DNA of 33,398 bases from Acetobacteraceae bacterium (GTDB lineage Bacteria; Pseudomonadota; Alphaproteobacteria; Acetobacterales; Acetobacteraceae), in NCBI GenBank assembly GCA_025354865.1, contig JANXMB010000146.1:1-33398 (forward strand), read 5' to 3'. The translations under genes and the position numbers were made by a program. Of this stretch, positions 16,129-27,236 are shown piece after piece. Numbering within the stretch: position 1 is the first letter of the stretch; every line of letters begins with the position of its first letter. Under the pieces are notes generated by a model that had not been told where the DNA came from, did not search any database, and saw only the letters and a program-made list of their open reading frames with translations.

Positions 16129-18933
16129 TCAGGCCGCGACGCGCCGACGCTTCGGGGTCGGCGCGGGCGTGGCAACCTCATCGGGATTGGCCAATGCTTT
16201 CAACAACGCATCCCGCAATTGGCTCAGCTTGCGTTCGTTCGATATTTTCAAACCGAAGACGTCCTTGACGTAAAACACGTCGACCGCCCGCACGCCGTAG
16301 GTGGTGACATGCGCCGATGCGATCTGCAAACCTTGCTCGCTGATCGCAGCGGTGACGTCGTGCAATAAACCCGGCCGGTCGCGGCCGTTGACTTCCAGCA
16401 CCGTGTGCGTGTTGGAGGCATGATTGTCGATCACCACGCGCGGCGGCGCATGGATCGCCTGCATCCGGCGCCCAAGCACCATTTTCGACAATTTTTTGAT
16501 TTCGGTGTTGAGGCGAAGGCGGCCGGAGAGGGCCTGTTCGATCAGCACCGACAAGCGCGCAATCCGGTGCGGGGCGTCGAACGTGCCGCCGGATGCATCC
16601 TGAATCCAGAACGTATCCAGCGCCATGCCGTTGGTCATGGTATGGATGCGGGCATCCACGATCGAGGCGCCGGCCACAGCCAAGGCGCCGGAGATTTTGC
16701 TGAACAGCCCGGCATGGTCGGCGCAGTAGATCGTGACCTCGGTCACCGATCGCGCCGGCAAGGGTTGGGTATCGACCGTCAGCGGCGCCTGGCGGTTTTC
16801 GGCATCCCGCAACAAGCTCGCATGCCGAGCGTGGGTTTCGGGGTCGAAGGACAGCCAGTAGCTCGGGTAACCAAGTTCGGTGAACTGGGCGATATCCTCG
16901 TCGGTCCAGCCCGCCAACAGGGTCGCTGCCGCTTGTTTCGCCCGTTGCACACGCACGTCGCGTTCCGTGGTCGCCAAGCCGCCGGCCAGAACCTCGGCGA
17001 CGCGGGAATACAATTCCCGCAGCAGGGCCGCTTTCCACCCGTTCCACACCCGAGCCGATACGGCCCGCATGTCCGCGACCGTGAGCACGAGCAGCAACCG
17101 GAGCCGTTCCGGCGACTGGATGGTTTCCGCCAGATCCAGGATCGTCTTCGGATCGTCGATATCGCGTTTGAACGCCGTGGTGCTCAGCAGCAAATGATGT
17201 AGCACGAGCCAGGATACGGTTTCTGTTTCCTCGGCTGTCAAACCGAGTGCGGGCCCAATATACACCGCCACTTCGGCGCCGAGTTGGGAGTGATCGCCAC
17301 CACGCCCTTTGCAGATATCGTGCAGCAGCATGGCCAGATAGAGGGAGCGGCGGGACTGGATCTGGTCCATCAGGCTGGAGGCGACCGGCGCAATTTCCTC
17401 CAGTTCCCCGCGTTCCAGCGCGTTCAGGACGCGAACGGCTTCGATCGTGTGCTCATCGACCGTGAAGATGTGGTAGGTGTCGAATTGCATCTTACCGACG
17501 ATGCGGGCCCAATCGGGCAGGAAACGGCCGATGAAACCGGTCTCGTTCAGCACGTTCAGCCATTTGGCGCCGTCGGGATGGCCGGCATGCCCACGGGTCG
17601 CCGGCTGCCGCCCACACAGCAAATCCATAAACGCATCCGCCGCCAGCGGGTCGTCGCGCAACGCGATGGCTCGGCGTTCGTTCTGAATGAACGATCGGAT
17701 CGACAACGGATGCAGTTCCAAATTCCGATCGCGAGCGACGCGCAGGATGCGCAGCATCTGCAACGGTTCTGAATCGAAATCCCGCCCGCCGACCGGTAGC
17801 AGTTTGCCCTCGGCGAGCACAAAGCCCGATGCCAGCAGGGCTTTGTCGGTTTCGGCCTCGATGGCGGGGGGACCGAGCGCGGCGCGCATAAGGGCGGGTT
17901 CGGTGATACGGGTCAGGCGGGCGATTTCGCGGGCGTTGAGGAAGTAGTGGCGCATGAAACGCTCGACGCCGTCCTGCCGCCCGTGCCGCTGGTAGCCCAT
18001 GCGGGCGCCGATGACCGGCTGCACGTCGAAGGTCAGGCGCTCTTCCGCCCGGCCGGCCACGTAGTGCAAATGAAACCGCACCGTCCACAGGAATTTCCAG
18101 GCACGGCGACCGTGCCGCGCTTCCGTGTGGGTCAGGACGCCACCGATATCGGCCAGCTCGCCCATTGTTTGAGTGTCGAAAACATAACGAGAAATCCAAT
18201 ACAGCGTCTGCAGATCGCGCAGTCCGCCCCGGCCTTCTTTGATATTGGGTTCGACCAGAAACGCGCTTTCGCCGTACCGCCGATGGCGCGCCTGACGCTC
18301 GGCTTGCTTGGCCAGGATGTAGTCGGCCGCGCCCGCTTCCTTGCAGGCCGCCCGGAAGCGCCGATGGAACGATGCAAACAGCGCCTCGTTGCCGGTGACG
18401 TGGCGGGCATCGAGCAGGGCGGTGCGGATGGTGGTGTCCTTGGCACCTTCGACCAGACAATCCTCGATCGATCGCGTCGCATGGCCGACTTTCAAGCCCA
18501 GGTCCCACAGGAAATAGAGCATGTACTCCACAACCCGCAACGAATTGGCGGACGGATCTTCGGCGGTCAGAAACAGCAGATCGATGTCGCTGAACGGCGC
18601 CAGGACCCCCCGTCCGTAGCCGCCGGTTGCAGCAACGCTTAGATTCGCGGGCTCGTTGAAGCCAAGTTCGTCCGTCGCGTGGGCGTAAAGAATGTCGATG
18701 ACGCCGTCGATCAGCGCACCCAGCAGACGGGCCGCTTGCAAGCCGGTGAACTGTTCTTGTTCGAACGCATTCTGCACATAGGCCTGGATACGGGCGAGGT
18801 GCCGGCGGAACGCTGCGACCGCTTGATCGCGGGGAATCGCCCCCTTTTCTTCCGCCCTCAGGGCTGCCAGGGCGTCGGACAGGACGTGAGCGGCGGCCTC
18901 GGGCGCGCGAGGCAGGGGGATCGGTGTGAGCAT
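16129..18933 (-). CDS. glnD: Bifunctional uridylyltransferase/uridylyl-removing enzyme of PII (934 aa)
   Basis: Nitrogen sensor that uridylylates PII proteins when glutamine is low and removes UMP when it is high. The nucleotidyltransferase motif GGYGRG (104-109) with the metal-binding SDID (115-118), the central GlnD linker, the HD hydrolase domain (His538-Asp539 in LLHDICKGRGGDHS) and two C-terminal ACT domains (about 735-810 and 850-915) are all present, so both activities should be intact. The start is ATG 18933, 16 bases after the mutS stop, making it the last gene of mnmG-mutS-glnD. The C-terminus is a short Lys/Arg-rich tail. Confidence 0.95.
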   Translation of the reverse strand: MLTPIPLPRAPEAAAHVLSDALAALRAEEKGAIPRDQAVAAFRRHLARIQAYVQNAFEQEQFTGLQAARLLGALIDGVIDILYAHATDELGFNEPANLSVAATGGYGRGVLAPFSDIDLLFLTAEDPSANSLRVVEYMLYFLWDLGLKVGHATRSIEDCLVEGAKDTTIRTALLDARHVTGNEALFASFHRRFRAACKEAGAADYILAKQAERQARHRRYGESAFLVEPNIKEGRGGLRDLQTLYWISRYVFDTQTMGELADIGGVLTHTEARHGRRAWKFLWTVRFHLHYVAGRAEERLTFDVQPVIGARMGYQRHGRQDGVERFMRHYFLNAREIARLTRITEPALMRAALGPPAIEAETDKALLASGFVLAEGKLLPVGGRDFDSEPLQMLRILRVARDRNLELHPLSIRSFIQNERRAIALRDDPLAADAFMDLLCGRQPATRGHAGHPDGAKWLNVLNETGFIGRFLPDWARIVGKMQFDTYHIFTVDEHTIEAVRVLNALERGELEEIAPVASSLMDQIQSRRSLYLAMLLHDICKGRGGDHSQLGAEVAVYIGPALGLTAEETETVSWLVLHHLLLSTTAFKRDIDDPKTILDLAETIQSPERLRLLLVLTVADMRAVSARVWNGWKAALLRELYSRVAEVLAGGLATTERDVRVQRAKQAAATLLAGWTDEDIAQFTELGYPSYWLSFDPETHARHASLLRDAENRQAPLTVDTQPLPARSVTEVTIYCADHAGLFSKISGALAVAGASIVDARIHTMTNGMALDTFWIQDASGGTFDAPHRIARLSVLIEQALSGRLRLNTEIKKLSKMVLGRRMQAIHAPPRVVIDNHASNTHTVLEVNGRDRPGLLHDVTAAISEQGLQIASAHVTTYGVRAVDVFYVKDVFGLKISNERKLSQLRDALLKALANPDEVATPAPTPKRRRVAA

Positions 18934-18949
18934 GGGAGAAAGCCTAGTA

Positions 18950-21616
18950 TCACCCGGCGCCGTCGGGAATAGGGAACTGGGCTTTTAAGCGGTAAAGCGC
19001 GTCCAAAGCGTCGCGCGGGGTCATCCGATCGGGATCGAGAGCCGCCAATGCCGTCGCCAAAGGGTCGGCCGGGGGCAAAACCGCCTCCTGCGCCGGGGAC
19101 AATGGCGTGGGCGACAATGGCGTGTTTGCTTCGACTGCGGCGAACAGCGGCAAGGCGCCGAGCGGCGCGCCGGCCCCCAATGGTCCGCCGTGTTTTTCCA
19201 GGGCGGTGAGCAAAGCCGCCGCCCGTCGCACCACCGGGGCGGGCACGCCGGCGAGTTCGGCGACGTGCACGCCCCAGGACCGGCCAGCCGCGCCCTCGGC
19301 GACCTCGTGCAGAAACACGACGGTGCCTTTCCATTCCTTGACCCGCATGGTGTGCGGCCGCAGCCGGGGCAAACGGTCGGCCAAGCCGGCGAGTTCGTGG
19401 AAATGGGTGGCGAAGATCGTGCGGCACCGGATGGACGAATGCAGCGCTTCGAGCACCGCCCATGCGATCGCCAGACCGTCGAGGGTGGCGGTGCCTCGGC
19501 CGATTTCGTCGACAACGACCAGCGATCGCGGCCCGGCCTGATGCAGGATGGCGGCGGTTTCGGTCATTTCGACCATGAAGGTCGAACGGCCGCGCGCCAG
19601 ATCGTCCGCCGCGCCGACCCGGCTGAACAAGCGATCGACCACGCCGAGCCGGGCGGATTCGGCGGGAACCGGCAGCCCGGCTTGGGCCAGCACGGCGATC
19701 AGCGCGTTCTGTCGCAGGAAGGTCGATTTGCCCGCCATGTTCGGCCCGGTCAGCAGCAGCACCCGCCGATCGGCCGACAGATCGCAGCGGTTGGGGACAA
19801 AGGCGGCTTTGCCGGCCAGCGCGGCTTCCACCACCGGATGGCGCCCGGCTTGGACGACGAAGGTATCGCCGTCGGTGACCACGGGGCGGCACCAGGTGCC
19901 GGGTTCCGCCAGCCGAGCAGCCGATTGCGCGGTATCGAGGAACGCGAGCGCATCGGCACCGTCGGCCAGCGCATTGGCACAATCCAGGGCCGCCCGCACC
20001 AGATGGCCGAAGACCAGCTTCTCCCGTGCTGCGGCGCGTTCGCCGGCTTCGGAAATGCGCCGATCCAGGTCCGAAAGCGCGGGTTCGGTGAAACGCGCCC
20101 CATTCGCCAGCCCTTGACGCAGCGTCAGTTCGGGAAAGCCACGCAGCTTTTCGACGGCCACGGCCGGGGCCTCGATGACGTAGCCCAGCTGCGCGTGGTG
20201 TTTGATCTTCAGGCTCGCGACGCCGAACCGCTGGGCGTAGTCCAACTGCATCGTCGCAAGCACGCGGCGCGAGTCGTCGCGCAACGATCGATGGGCGTCG
20301 AGTTCGCCGTCGAAACCGGCCGCGATGGCGCCCCCGTCGTCCAGCCGGTGCGGCGGCGGATCGGCCAGTGCAGCGGACAATTGGGCGCCGAGACCCAGCC
20401 CGATCGGCAGGGCACCGCGCGCCGCCGCCAATGCGGGCGGGAGGGGACCTTGCAACGGCGCGTGGGCGGCGGCGGCAGCGGCGAGCCCATCGCGGATCGC
20501 CGCCAAATCCCGCGGACCGCCGCGGTTCAACGACAAACGGCCCAGGGCTCGGGCAATATCCGGCGTGGTACGCAGCGCCTGGCGCAATTGCACGGCGGCG
20601 TCGGGATTGGCGAGCAGCCACGACCACGCATCCTGCCGGTCGGCGATCCCCGTGGGATCGGTCAGCGGAGCCGAAAGCCAACCCGCCAGCATGCGCGCCC
20701 CGGCCGGGGTCAGCGTTTTCTGCACCGACGCCAGGATCGTGTGCTGCGTGCCCCCGTCGCGCGAGCGCTGGATTTCCAAACTCGCTCGGGTTGCCGCGTC
20801 CATCAGCAAGACCCCGGTTTGCCCTTGCGGGACCGGATGCGCGAGGCGCGGCAGATTGCCCACCTGCGTCGCCCGCACGTAATCGACCGCCAATGCGGCG
20901 GCGATCGCCTCCCCATCCGAATAGGTGCCGAACGCGTCCAGGCTGGCGGCACCGAAAGCATCCGCCAACCGTCGGCGGGCGACCAATGGCGGGGACGGCG
21001 CGGTTTCCGGCGCGCGTCGGGCGTCCCAGTCGCCCAGGGGCACATCTCGCGGCGCCAGAATCTCCGCCGGTTCCAGGCGACCGAGCAGCGCGGGGAGTTC
21101 GGATATGGCGGCGGTTTCGAAGAGGCCGGTGGAAACGTCGAGCCAGGCCGCCCCCAGCCCGTCGCGATCGCGGGCGATGGCGAGCAAAAGGTTCGGCCGG
21201 CCGGCCTCCAGCAGCGATTCTTCGGTCAGGGTTCCCGGGGTGACCAGCCGCACGACCTCTCGCCGAATGGGACCTCGGCCGGTACGGGTTTTCGGATCCT
21301 CCATCTGTTCGACCACCGCGACGCGAAAACCGCGCCGGATCAAACGAGCGAGATAGGATTCCGCCGAATGCACCGGCACGCCGCACATCGGGATGGGCTG
21401 GCCGGCATGCTCGCCGCGATGGGTCAGGGCGATATCCAGGGCGGCGGATGCGGCTTCGGCGTCTTCGAAGAACAGCTCGTAGAAATCGCCCATGCGGAAA
21501 AACAGGACCGCGTCGGGATGGTCGGCTTTGGACGCGAACCATTGCACCATGCCGGGGGTGGCACCTTCGCCACGGGCGGCTTTCGGCGGGGCGGCGGGGG
21601 CCGAACTGGGTGTCAC
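18950..21616 (-). CDS. mutS: DNA mismatch repair protein MutS (888 aa)
   Basis: Recognises mispaired bases and starts methyl-independent or MutL-dependent repair. The mismatch-reading Phe45-Tyr46-Glu47 (MGDFYELF) is in domain I. Connector, lever and clamp domains follow. The ATPase has Walker [11 protein letters not shown] (about 622-631), the STFMVEMTE segment, Walker [10 protein letters not shown] and ATHFHEL. The GTG start at 21616 overlaps the mnmG stop by GTGA. An internal ATG at 21550 (MVQWFASKA) is an alternative that would remove a Pro/Ala-rich tail. Length is normal. Confidence 0.95.
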   Translation of the reverse strand: MTPSSAPAAPPKAARGEGATPGMVQWFASKADHPDAVLFFRMGDFYELFFEDAEAASAALDIALTHRGEHAGQPIPMCGVPVHSAESYLARLIRRGFRVAVVEQMEDPKTRTGRGPIRREVVRLVTPGTLTEESLLEAGRPNLLLAIARDRDGLGAAWLDVSTGLFETAAISELPALLGRLEPAEILAPRDVPLGDWDARRAPETAPSPPLVARRRLADAFGAASLDAFGTYSDGEAIAAALAVDYVRATQVGNLPRLAHPVPQGQTGVLLMDAATRASLEIQRSRDGGTQHTILASVQKTLTPAGARMLAGWLSAPLTDPTGIADRQDAWSWLLANPDAAVQLRQALRTTPDIARALGRLSLNRGGPRDLAAIRDGLAAAAAAHAPLQGPLPPALAAARGALPIGLGLGAQLSAALADPPPHRLDDGGAIAAGFDGELDAHRSLRDDSRRVLATMQLDYAQRFGVASLKIKHHAQLGYVIEAPAVAVEKLRGFPELTLRQGLANGARFTEPALSDLDRRISEAGERAAAREKLVFGHLVRAALDCANALADGADALAFLDTAQSAARLAEPGTWCRPVVTDGDTFVVQAGRHPVVEAALAGKAAFVPNRCDLSADRRVLLLTGPNMAGKSTFLRQNALIAVLAQAGLPVPAESARLGVVDRLFSRVGAADDLARGRSTFMVEMTETAAILHQAGPRSLVVVDEIGRGTATLDGLAIAWAVLEALHSSIRCRTIFATHFHELAGLADRLPRLRPHTMRVKEWKGTVVFLHEVAEGAAGRSWGVHVAELAGVPAPVVRRAAALLTALEKHGGPLGAGAPLGALPLFAAVEANTPLSPTPLSPAQEAVLPPADPLATALAALDPDRMTPRDALDALYRLKAQFPIPDGAG

Positions 21617-23490
21617 ACGGTCACGTCGTGGGCGGCCGCTGCCCGCCGCTTGCGCACATGCGCGGCGATCGAGGCCAGAGCGGTGGGAGTCATGCCTTGC
21701 AGGCGGGCGGCGGCGCCCAGGGATTCGGGCCGGAACCGGGTCAATTTATCGGTCACCTCGGCCGACAAGCTGCCGATTTCGGCGAAATCCAGACCATCGA
21801 GCGACACCGCTTCTTCCTTCCGGAAGCGTCGGATGTCGGCGTCCTGGCGTTGCAAATACCCGGCATACCGCGCCTCGGCATGCACCTGCGCGGCCGCGCG
21901 GGGCGGGAGGTCGCGCAGCCAGGGCACCGCCACGCCCAGATCGGCCCAGGACACGGTGTCGATCGCCGCCATATCCAGCACCGAACGCCACCGCCCATCG
22001 GCGCGCGGCGGAAAGCCGAGGCGGGTCCATTCCGCCGCCGGCTTTTCCTCGGTGCGGGCGCGTTGCAAGGCCGCATTTACCGCGTCGCGGTGGGCCGAGA
22101 ATGGCACGGCACGCTCCGCACCGACGCAGCCCCACTGCATGCCTTTTGCGGTCAGACGCAGATCGGCGTTGTCGGCGCGCAGGCTCAGGCGGAATTCCGC
22201 GCGGGAGGTGAACATGCGGTACGGTTCGGAAACGCCCTGGGTCGTGAGATCGTCGATCAGCACGCCGATGTAGGCTTCCGACCGATCCAGTCGCGCCGGT
22301 TCGCATCCGCCGGCCAGACGGGCGGCATTGAGGCCGGCAAACAAGCCCTGGGCGGCGGCTTCTTCGTATCCGGTCGTGCCGTTGATCTGCCCGGCGAGAA
22401 ACAGCCCCGGCAGCGAGCGCAGTTCCAAACCCGGCGTCAGCGCCCGGGGATCGACATAGTCGTATTCCACGGCATAGGCCGGGCGGAGCATTTTCGCCCG
22501 TTCCAATCCGGGGATCGTCGCCAGCATGGCCCGTTGCACCGTTTCCGGCAGGCTGGTGGAAATGCCGTTGGGATAGATCGTGCAGTCGTCCAGCCCCTCC
22601 GGCTCCAGGAAGATATTATGGCTCTGGCGCGCGGCGAAGCGCACGACTTTATCCTCGATGGATGGGCAATAGCGCGGCCCGACGCCGGTGATATTGCCGG
22701 CATGGATGGCGGAACGATGCAGGTTTTCCCGGATGATTGCGTGCGTGGCCGGCGTCGTGGCGGTGACGCGGCACTCGATCTGGCGGTTGTGCAGGCGGTC
22801 GGTCAGGGTGCTGAACGGTTCCGGGTCGGCATCGCCCGGATCGGCGGCGAGGCCCTCCCAATCGATCGTGCGGCGGTCCAGCCGAGCGGGGGTGCCGGTT
22901 TTCAGCCGCCCCATGGGGAGCCCGAGCTTCGCCAGCGTATGGGCGAGGCCGATCGAGGGGGCCTCCCCGATCCGGCCGGCATCGGTTTGAATATCGCCGA
23001 CATGGATCGTGCCGCGCAGGAATGTGCCGGTCGTCAACACCACAGCGGCCGTGCGGATGCGGGTTCCGTCGGCCACGATCGCCGCCGCCACCCGCCCATC
23101 CGGCCCGATCTCCAAATCCTCGACCGCGCCCGCTCGGATTGTCAGCCGAGGGGTTTCGTCCAGGAACCGGCGCATGGCGCGGCGATACAGCGCCCGATCG
23201 GCCTGGGCACGCGGGCCGCGCACGGCCGGACCCTTGGACCGGTTCAGCAGCTTGAAATGGATGCCCGCCGCGTCGGCGACCTTGCCCATGAGGCCGTCGA
23301 GCGCATCGACCTCCCGCACCAGATGGCCCTTGCCGATACCGCCGATCGACGGGTTGCACGACATCTCGCCAATGGTTTCTAGTTTGTGGGTTAGCAGGAT
23401 GGTGCGCGCACCGGCCCGCGCTGCGGCAGCCGCTGCCTCGCAGCCGGCATGCCCGCCCCCTACCACAACGACGTCGAAGCGCTGATCCAT
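21613..23490 (-). CDS. mnmG: tRNA uridine-34 carboxymethylaminomethyl modification enzyme MnmG/GidA (625 aa)
   Basis: With MnmE, uses FAD and methylene-tetrahydrofolate to modify U34 of certain tRNAs. The FAD-binding [10 protein letters not shown] (11-20), the family motif [14 protein letters not shown] with Cys45, a second conserved cysteine (RYCPSIEDK, about residue 270) and [21 protein letters not shown] are present. I start it at ATG 23490 (MDQRFDVV). A TTG at 23505 is possible but unusual. It heads the mnmG-mutS-glnD operon and overlaps mutS by GTGA. The usual alphaproteobacterial neighbours mnmE, rsmG, parA and parB are not here. Confidence 0.95.
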   Translation of the reverse strand: MDQRFDVVVVGGGHAGCEAAAAAARAGARTILLTHKLETIGEMSCNPSIGGIGKGHLVREVDALDGLMGKVADAAGIHFKLLNRSKGPAVRGPRAQADRALYRRAMRRFLDETPRLTIRAGAVEDLEIGPDGRVAAAIVADGTRIRTAAVVLTTGTFLRGTIHVGDIQTDAGRIGEAPSIGLAHTLAKLGLPMGRLKTGTPARLDRRTIDWEGLAADPGDADPEPFSTLTDRLHNRQIECRVTATTPATHAIIRENLHRSAIHAGNITGVGPRYCPSIEDKVVRFAARQSHNIFLEPEGLDDCTIYPNGISTSLPETVQRAMLATIPGLERAKMLRPAYAVEYDYVDPRALTPGLELRSLPGLFLAGQINGTTGYEEAAAQGLFAGLNAARLAGGCEPARLDRSEAYIGVLIDDLTTQGVSEPYRMFTSRAEFRLSLRADNADLRLTAKGMQWGCVGAERAVPFSAHRDAVNAALQRARTEEKPAAEWTRLGFPPRADGRWRSVLDMAAIDTVSWADLGVAVPWLRDLPPRAAAQVHAEARYAGYLQRQDADIRRFRKEEAVSLDGLDFAEIGSLSAEVTDKLTRFRPESLGAAARLQGMTPTALASIAAHVRKRRAAAAHDVTV

Positions 23491-23560
23491 CCTTGTCCCG
23501 CACAATGAAGCGGCGGGCGGTTTACCCCGGTTTTCGCCGCATGGCGAGGCAAACCGACGG

Positions 23561-24379
23561 TTACTGCCAATCCGCGATCGACACCCGCCAATGAATCCGG
23601 TCCTGGTCGGGGGGATAATCGGCGGCCGCCTTGTGATAGGAACACCGATTGTCCCAAATCACGATGTCGCCCACCCGCCATTTATGCTCGTACCGGCCGC
23701 GCGGGAGAATCATGCGGGACTTCAATTCGGCGATCAGGTCGTCGCTTTCCGCTTTTTCGAAACCTTGGAGGGAGACGATCTTCAATTCGTCGAAATACAG
23801 CGACTTACGGCCGCTTTCGCGATGGGTTCGGACGATCGGGTGGAAGGCCGGCTTCCAGTTCTCGTCTTCCGGGTTCAGCAGGCCCGGCGTGCCGTAAACG
23901 AAGCCGCCCAGGACGCCGTCCAAACGATCCTTCAGGCGTTGCGGCAGGGCATCGTACGCTGCGTAGCCCGACGCGAAAAACGTGTTCCCGCCGCGATCGG
24001 GAATGGCCAAAGCGTAGAGTTGCGTCGCCTTGAAGGGGATTTTCTCGTAGGCGCCATCGGTGTGCCAGCCCTCCCCTCCGCGTCGGTAGATCGTCTGATT
24101 CAGGGACCCATCGGGTTTGAATTTATCGACGCCGAGCAGAGTGATTTCGGGATAGTCCGGGTGGCGGGTGGATTTGGAAGGGTGCGGCTCGATCGTCCCG
24201 AAGCGCCGGCTGTAGGCGAGGAATTCGGGTATTGTTAGGTGTTGGTCCGTCACCGTCAGCACGCAGCAGTCGATCCAGGCCTGGTAGAGTTTCGCGAAAT
24301 CGGCATCGGACATCGTTTTGACATCGACGCCGGATACTTCGACCCCGATCCCGTCGCCGACGACGCGGATATCCATCAT
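23561..24379 (-). CDS. TauD/TfdA-family Fe(II)/2-oxoglutarate dioxygenase (272 aa)
   Basis: A non-haem iron hydroxylase using 2-oxoglutarate and O2. The iron ligands are His106-x-Asp108 (EGWHTDGAY) and His249 (NRCSYHKA), with an arginine for 2-oxoglutarate shortly after (Arg261 or Arg265, DRIHWRVS). Length is typical. The start is ATG 24379 (an ATG at 24376 is also possible), overlapping the stop of the upstream lipoprotein gene (ATGATG/TGA), so the two are coupled. The substrate cannot be told: the family covers taurine, alkylsulfates, 2,4-D and others. No sulfonate transporter is adjacent. Confidence 0.88.
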   Translation of the reverse strand: MMDIRVVGDGIGVEVSGVDVKTMSDADFAKLYQAWIDCCVLTVTDQHLTIPEFLAYSRRFGTIEPHPSKSTRHPDYPEITLLGVDKFKPDGSLNQTIYRRGGEGWHTDGAYEKIPFKATQLYALAIPDRGGNTFFASGYAAYDALPQRLKDRLDGVLGGFVYGTPGLLNPEDENWKPAFHPIVRTHRESGRKSLYFDELKIVSLQGFEKAESDDLIAELKSRMILPRGRYEHKWRVGDIVIWDNRCSYHKAAADYPPDQDRIHWRVSIADWQ

Positions 24380-25404
24380 GGTTGCTGCCCCATTTCGTGC
24401 GCCAGTTTGGATACGAAGACCTGTCGGGTTGGAAACGACATCCAGACGCGGCGGCCTTGCAGGAAATCCTCCCCGATCAGGGCGTCGCCGACGCCGGCAT
24501 CGGTTGGCAGCACCGTCAGCATAAGCCCCTGGATGGTTGCCGGACCGATGCGCAATTCCCGGAACCAATGCAGGTGGGACGTCATGGTGCCGGCACCGGC
24601 ACCGCGCTGCACGACCTTGCGATCGAGGGCCATCTTCTCCTCGGTCAAGCCCATGCGGGTGGCCATCTGCACACCGATGGTGGTGGCCGAGGCCCCGGTA
24701 TCCAGAATGGCCTGCCCGCGCACCCCGTCGAGGACGAAGGGTATCAGCAAGCGATCCTTTTTCTGCGTGACGCCGTCGATGGCAACGAAGGGTTCCTGCC
24801 AGGGTGGTAGGTTGTTCGGGCAGCGGCGCACGCGATAAAGCGTCAAGGCTTTGCCGGGGACATCGATATCCAGATCGAACGCCAGCAGAATATCCGCCCC
24901 CAACAATCCATCGGCCAACGGAACGGCATCGTTGTCGAAACCGAATTTCCCGACCGCGACCCGATCGATCGGCGGCAGCCGCACGGTGCCGAGCGCAAAA
25001 TTGGATACGACGGCATCGGCACTGACCACGGAGCCGCCGAGACCGGTAGAGGTGCGAATACGGCTCATGTCTCGGGGCAAATGCAGGCGCGCTGCCGCTC
25101 GTTCGGAAATCGTCGTTCGCTCGGCGCCGCTATCGACGATCATCGTGAGTTCCTGGTCGTCGATATGCACCGGCACGGTCAGCAGCCGGCCACGCACCTC
25201 GATCGGCAGGCGGGCAATCGCGACGGCCTCGCAGTTTGCGGCGGCGTCAGCCGGAGGGGCGACTTTGCCTTGCCGGATGCGGTCTTGCCGATACAGTTCC
25301 TCGGCTGTTGGCGGCGCTGGGCCGCAGGTCGTCAGCATGGCCAGTGCCAGTAAGGCGAAGGCGCGGATCGGACTTGGCACGAGAACTCCGTGTAGCGTTG
25401 CCAT
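24376..25404 (-). CDS. Retropepsin-like aspartyl protease lipoprotein with two catalytic-type domains (342 aa)
   Basis: The N-terminal signal ends in a lipobox (LAMLTTC, Cys about residue 27), so the protein is probably membrane-anchored and periplasmic. Two retropepsin-like modules follow: MIVDSGAERTTIS (about 90-102) and AILDTGASATTIG (about 235-247). Each has the Asp-Ser/Thr-Gly-Ala active-site motif, and GLLGADILLAFDLDI and ALIGEDFLQGR match the second halves. A single chain could therefore form a pseudo-dimeric protease. I start it at ATG 25404; the frame is open to 25545, but that would run into the divergent gene. It is coupled to the dioxygenase gene downstream. Its target is unknown. 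Confidence 0.8.
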   Translation of the reverse strand: MATLHGVLVPSPIRAFALLALAMLTTCGPAPPTAEELYRQDRIRQGKVAPPADAAANCEAVAIARLPIEVRGRLLTVPVHIDDQELTMIVDSGAERTTISERAAARLHLPRDMSRIRTSTGLGGSVVSADAVVSNFALGTVRLPPIDRVAVGKFGFDNDAVPLADGLLGADILLAFDLDIDVPGKALTLYRVRRCPNNLPPWQEPFVAIDGVTQKKDRLLIPFVLDGVRGQAILDTGASATTIGVQMATRMGLTEEKMALDRKVVQRGAGAGTMTSHLHWFRELRIGPATIQGLMLTVLPTDAGVGDALIGEDFLQGRRVWMSFPTRQVFVSKLAHEMGQQP

Positions 25405-25441
25405 AGGGGCACTGTTGCCTTGGGGGGGCTTCGGTGGTCGG

Positions 25442-27235
25442 ATGGCGCATCCTGAAGCCGCCGAGGCGCCCGTGGCCGATCCTATCACCGAAGAGTTGTT
25501 CCGCAACGCCATCTCCGCCTTGGGCGACGAGATGGTGCTGACCATTTATCGCACGGCCTATTCCGGGGTGTTGAAGAACATCATGGATTATAGCGCGGCG
25601 ATTTGCGACGCGCAGGGTCGGTTGGTCGCCCAGGGCCTGAGCCTGCCCGGGCATCTGGCGTCCATTCCGGTATCGTTGCAAGCCGTTCTCGCGGCGTTCG
25701 GCGACGATGTGTACGAGGGCGATATCTTCATCAACAACGACCCCTACGACGGCGGCATGCACCTGCCGGATATCTTCGTGTTCAAGCCGATATTCGCGGA
25801 GGGGCGGCCGATCGCCTATGCGGCAACGATTTGCCATCATACCGATGTCGGCGGCCGGGTGCCGGGGTCGAACGCGTCCGACAGCACGGAAATCTATGCC
25901 GAGGGTTTGCGCATCCCGCCGCTGAAACTCTACGAAAAAGGCGTGGCGAACAGCACTTTGTTTCGCATCATCGAACGCAATGTGCGGCTGCCCGGCCGGG
26001 TGTTCGGGGATTTGCGATCCCAGCTCGCCGCTTGCGAGATCGCGGCGCGCGGCATGGCGGATCTGGTAGCCCGCTACGGTGCCGGCGAAGTCGGGGCGTT
26101 GATGGTTGCGACAATGGATTATTCCGAGCGCCTGACCCGGCATTGCTTGCTGGAGCTGCCGGATGGGGAGGCAACGTTTACGGATTGGATCGACGACGAT
26201 CAGATCGACCGGGGCGTGCCCATTCGGCTGGTCTGTACCGTTCGTAAACGGGGCGATACGATGCAGGTCGATTGGACCGGCAGCGCGCCGCAGGTGAAGG
26301 GGGCGATCAACAATACCCTCAGTTATACGCAGGCCATGAGCTACACGGCGGTCAAGTCGGTATTGTCGATCAACATGCCGAATAACGACGGCGTTTTTCG
26401 CGCCATCGAGGTCATCGCCCCCGCCGGCACCGTCACCCACGGCAAGCTGCCTGCGGCCTGTGCCGCTCGGGGGCTCACCGGTTTTCGCGGCACGGACTGT
26501 GCGTTCGGTGCGCTGGCGCAATTGTATCCCGACAAGGTGTTTGCGGCATCCGATGGCGGCAATACCGGCCTGACGATCGGTGGTTACGACAAGGATTTGC
26601 AGCCGTTCATCTATGTCGATTTCATATCGGGCGGCTGGGGCGGCCGTCCATGGGCCGATGGTTTGGATGGCAACACCACGATGTTTGCCAATATGGCCAG
26701 TTTCTCGGTGGAGGTCATCGAAGCGGAAAATCCGCTTGAGGTGCTGGATTACGAATTCGTCCCCGATACCGGTGGGGCCGGCAAATATCGCGGCGGCATG
26801 TCGCAGCGGAAGACCTGGCGGATGCTGGCGGATGAGGGAATATTGCAAGTCCGGGCGGATCGACAGGCAATCCGGCCCTATGGGCTGTACGGCGGCGGGC
26901 CGGGTATGCCGGGGCGCAATGTCATGGACCCCGGCGCGGACACCGAGGAAACGCTGCACGCCAAAATCACCATGACGTTGAAACAAGGGCAGGTCTTCCG
27001 ACACGAACTGCCGGGCGCAGGCGGCTGGGGCCCGGCGCTGGACCGCGATCTGGATGCGGTCGCGCGGGACTTGCGCGACGAACTGGTGACGATCGAGGGC
27101 GCGGCGCGCGATTACGGGGTGGTTGCTGCGGGCGACCCGCCGATCGTGGATTTTGCCGCGACGCAATCGCTGCGCGCACGACTGCGCACGCAACGAGCGC
27201 CTTTGCCGAATGTCGCGTGGGAGCCGGCGGCCTGA
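25442..27235 (+). CDS. hyuB: Hydantoinase B/oxoprolinase family protein (597 aa)
   Basis: Large-subunit type of the ATP-dependent hydantoinase/5-oxoprolinase/acetone-carboxylase superfamily. Characteristic motifs are DPITEELFRNAISALGDEM at the start, NNDPYDGGMHLPDI, ATICHHTDVGG, and NNTLSYTQAMSYTAVK in the middle, with GGAGKYRGG and a Gly-rich C-terminal region. I start it at ATG 25442 (MAHPEAAEAP); the frame is open far upstream but overlaps the divergent lipoprotein gene. The partner HyuA-type gene lies at 28355, separated by an opposite-strand gene. It ends 1 base from that gene's stop (tail to tail). The actual substrate is unknown. Confidence 0.88.
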   Translation: MAHPEAAEAPVADPITEELFRNAISALGDEMVLTIYRTAYSGVLKNIMDYSAAICDAQGRLVAQGLSLPGHLASIPVSLQAVLAAFGDDVYEGDIFINNDPYDGGMHLPDIFVFKPIFAEGRPIAYAATICHHTDVGGRVPGSNASDSTEIYAEGLRIPPLKLYEKGVANSTLFRIIERNVRLPGRVFGDLRSQLAACEIAARGMADLVARYGAGEVGALMVATMDYSERLTRHCLLELPDGEATFTDWIDDDQIDRGVPIRLVCTVRKRGDTMQVDWTGSAPQVKGAINNTLSYTQAMSYTAVKSVLSINMPNNDGVFRAIEVIAPAGTVTHGKLPAACAARGLTGFRGTDCAFGALAQLYPDKVFAASDGGNTGLTIGGYDKDLQPFIYVDFISGGWGGRPWADGLDGNTTMFANMASFSVEVIEAENPLEVLDYEFVPDTGGAGKYRGGMSQRKTWRMLADEGILQVRADRQAIRPYGLYGGGPGMPGRNVMDPGADTEETLHAKITMTLKQGQVFRHELPGAGGWGPALDRDLDAVARDLRDELVTIEGAARDYGVVAAGDPPIVDFAATQSLRARLRTQRAPLPNVAWEPAA

Positions 27236-27236
27236 G

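Noticed and set aside
19190-22273. A 1027-codon rightward frame opposite mutS and mnmG
   Set aside because: A long open antisense frame is common in G+C-rich DNA. Both underlying genes have all their motifs, and the antisense product is Gln/Gly/Arg-rich.
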